NCBI GenBank assembly: GCA_019307665.1
Contig: JAFDJC010000017.1
Span: forward strand, 1 to 23,239
Length of the DNA: 23,239 nucleotides
Reading direction: 5' to 3'
Source: Deltaproteobacteria bacterium
GTDB taxonomy: Bacteria; Desulfobacterota; Desulfobacteria; Desulfobacterales; SURF-7
The position numbers and the translations under genes are program-made. Positions 23,113 through 23,239 of the stretch are shown here, piece by piece (position 1 is the first letter of the stretch; every line of letters starts with the position of its first letter). The notes under the pieces are model-generated. The model ran no database searches. It was not told the origin of the DNA and saw nothing but the letters and a program-made list of their open reading frames with translations.

Positions 23113-23239
23113 TTTTTGCTATTGCTTTTAATATTGCATCATACAACGAATAAGGAACAAAAAAATCCCCGTTGCCTGTACCCATTTTTATGTCAGGGTA
23201 AAGTGAACCGTGGAAGTCACTGCCTCCGGTTATCAGCAG
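23093..23239 (-). CDS. PHP-domain metal-dependent phosphoesterase, C-terminal end (partial)
   Basis: The last 48 codons of a minus-strand gene that enters from the right edge. The visible part reads LLITGGSDFHGS, then PDIKMGTGNGDFFVPYSLYD, and ends KNEPFQT. The GSDFHG motif, with its metal-binding Asp and His, and the following G-x-G-x-G-(x)-FVPY are typical of the C-terminus of TrpH/YciV-type PHP phosphoesterases (nucleotide 3'-phosphate or oligonucleotide hydrolysis in characterised members). It overlaps the rnc start by 20 bp and is the upstream member of the coupled cluster. Confidence 0.8.
   Translation of the reverse strand: MLITGGSDFHGSLYPDIKMGTGNGDFFVPYSLYDAILKAIAKNEPFQT

Noticed and set aside
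1..23239. tRNA, rRNA, CRISPR array, prophage or toxin-antitoxin pair
   Set aside because: No cloverleaf, no regularly spaced direct repeats, no integrase, capsid or cas genes, and no paired small genes with toxin motifs were seen on reading both strands.

Overview
The window looks like a chromosomal segment of an anaerobic, moderately AT-rich Desulfobacterota (Deltaproteobacteria), most like the sulfate-reducing Desulfobacterales. That is an inference from gene content: an HndA/HndC-type NADH-oxidising pair, an RnfB-type iron-sulfur protein fused to a GltD-type flavoprotein, a stand-alone receiver, a PAS hybrid kinase, and a secreted protein with a CFI-type C-terminal tail. No rRNA, tRNA, CRISPR array, transposase or phage gene was seen.

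Left part (1-7000). A lipoprotein gene runs off the left edge on the minus strand. It is divergent from an MFS transporter whose leader holds an 11-bp inverted repeat. Convergent with the transporter is the main redox cluster, transcribed leftward from about 6450: a NuoE/HndA-like subunit, a NuoF/HndC-like subunit (8-bp overlap), a 138-bp palindromic element, the RnfB-GltD fusion, and a small RseC-family membrane protein starting in the stop codon of the fusion. Together they could move electrons between NAD(P)H and ferredoxin-type carriers at the membrane, but no hydrogenase, other Rnf subunit or complex I membrane subunit lies nearby. A stand-alone response regulator receiver follows.

Middle (7100-16040). 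manA, dinB and a DUF2889-type gene form a plus-strand operon. Two small genes with no firm family follow, one after a leader with competing hairpins and one carrying a ribbon-helix-helix-like stretch. A soluble PAS-PAS hybrid histidine kinase (minus) is divergent from an orphan branched-chain-amino-acid-type periplasmic binding protein (plus), and a GT-B-fold glycosyltransferase-like gene comes next.

Right part (16050-23239). glnE (minus) is divergent from a secreted protein with carboxypeptidase-regulatory-like repeats and a YfaP/DUF2135-like domain. The coding sequence for its tail is duplicated 204 bp downstream, and between the copies sits a 137-bp inverted-repeat element built from two REP-like hairpins. 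An outer-membrane beta-barrel gene and a tightly overlapping PHP-phosphoesterase / rnc / radical-SAM cluster, all minus strand, complete the window.

The signals most worth following are the RnfB-GltD fusion with its NuoEF-like partners, the two palindromic elements (3977-4114 and 20270-20406), and the duplicated protein tail. Most other genes are ordinary housekeeping.
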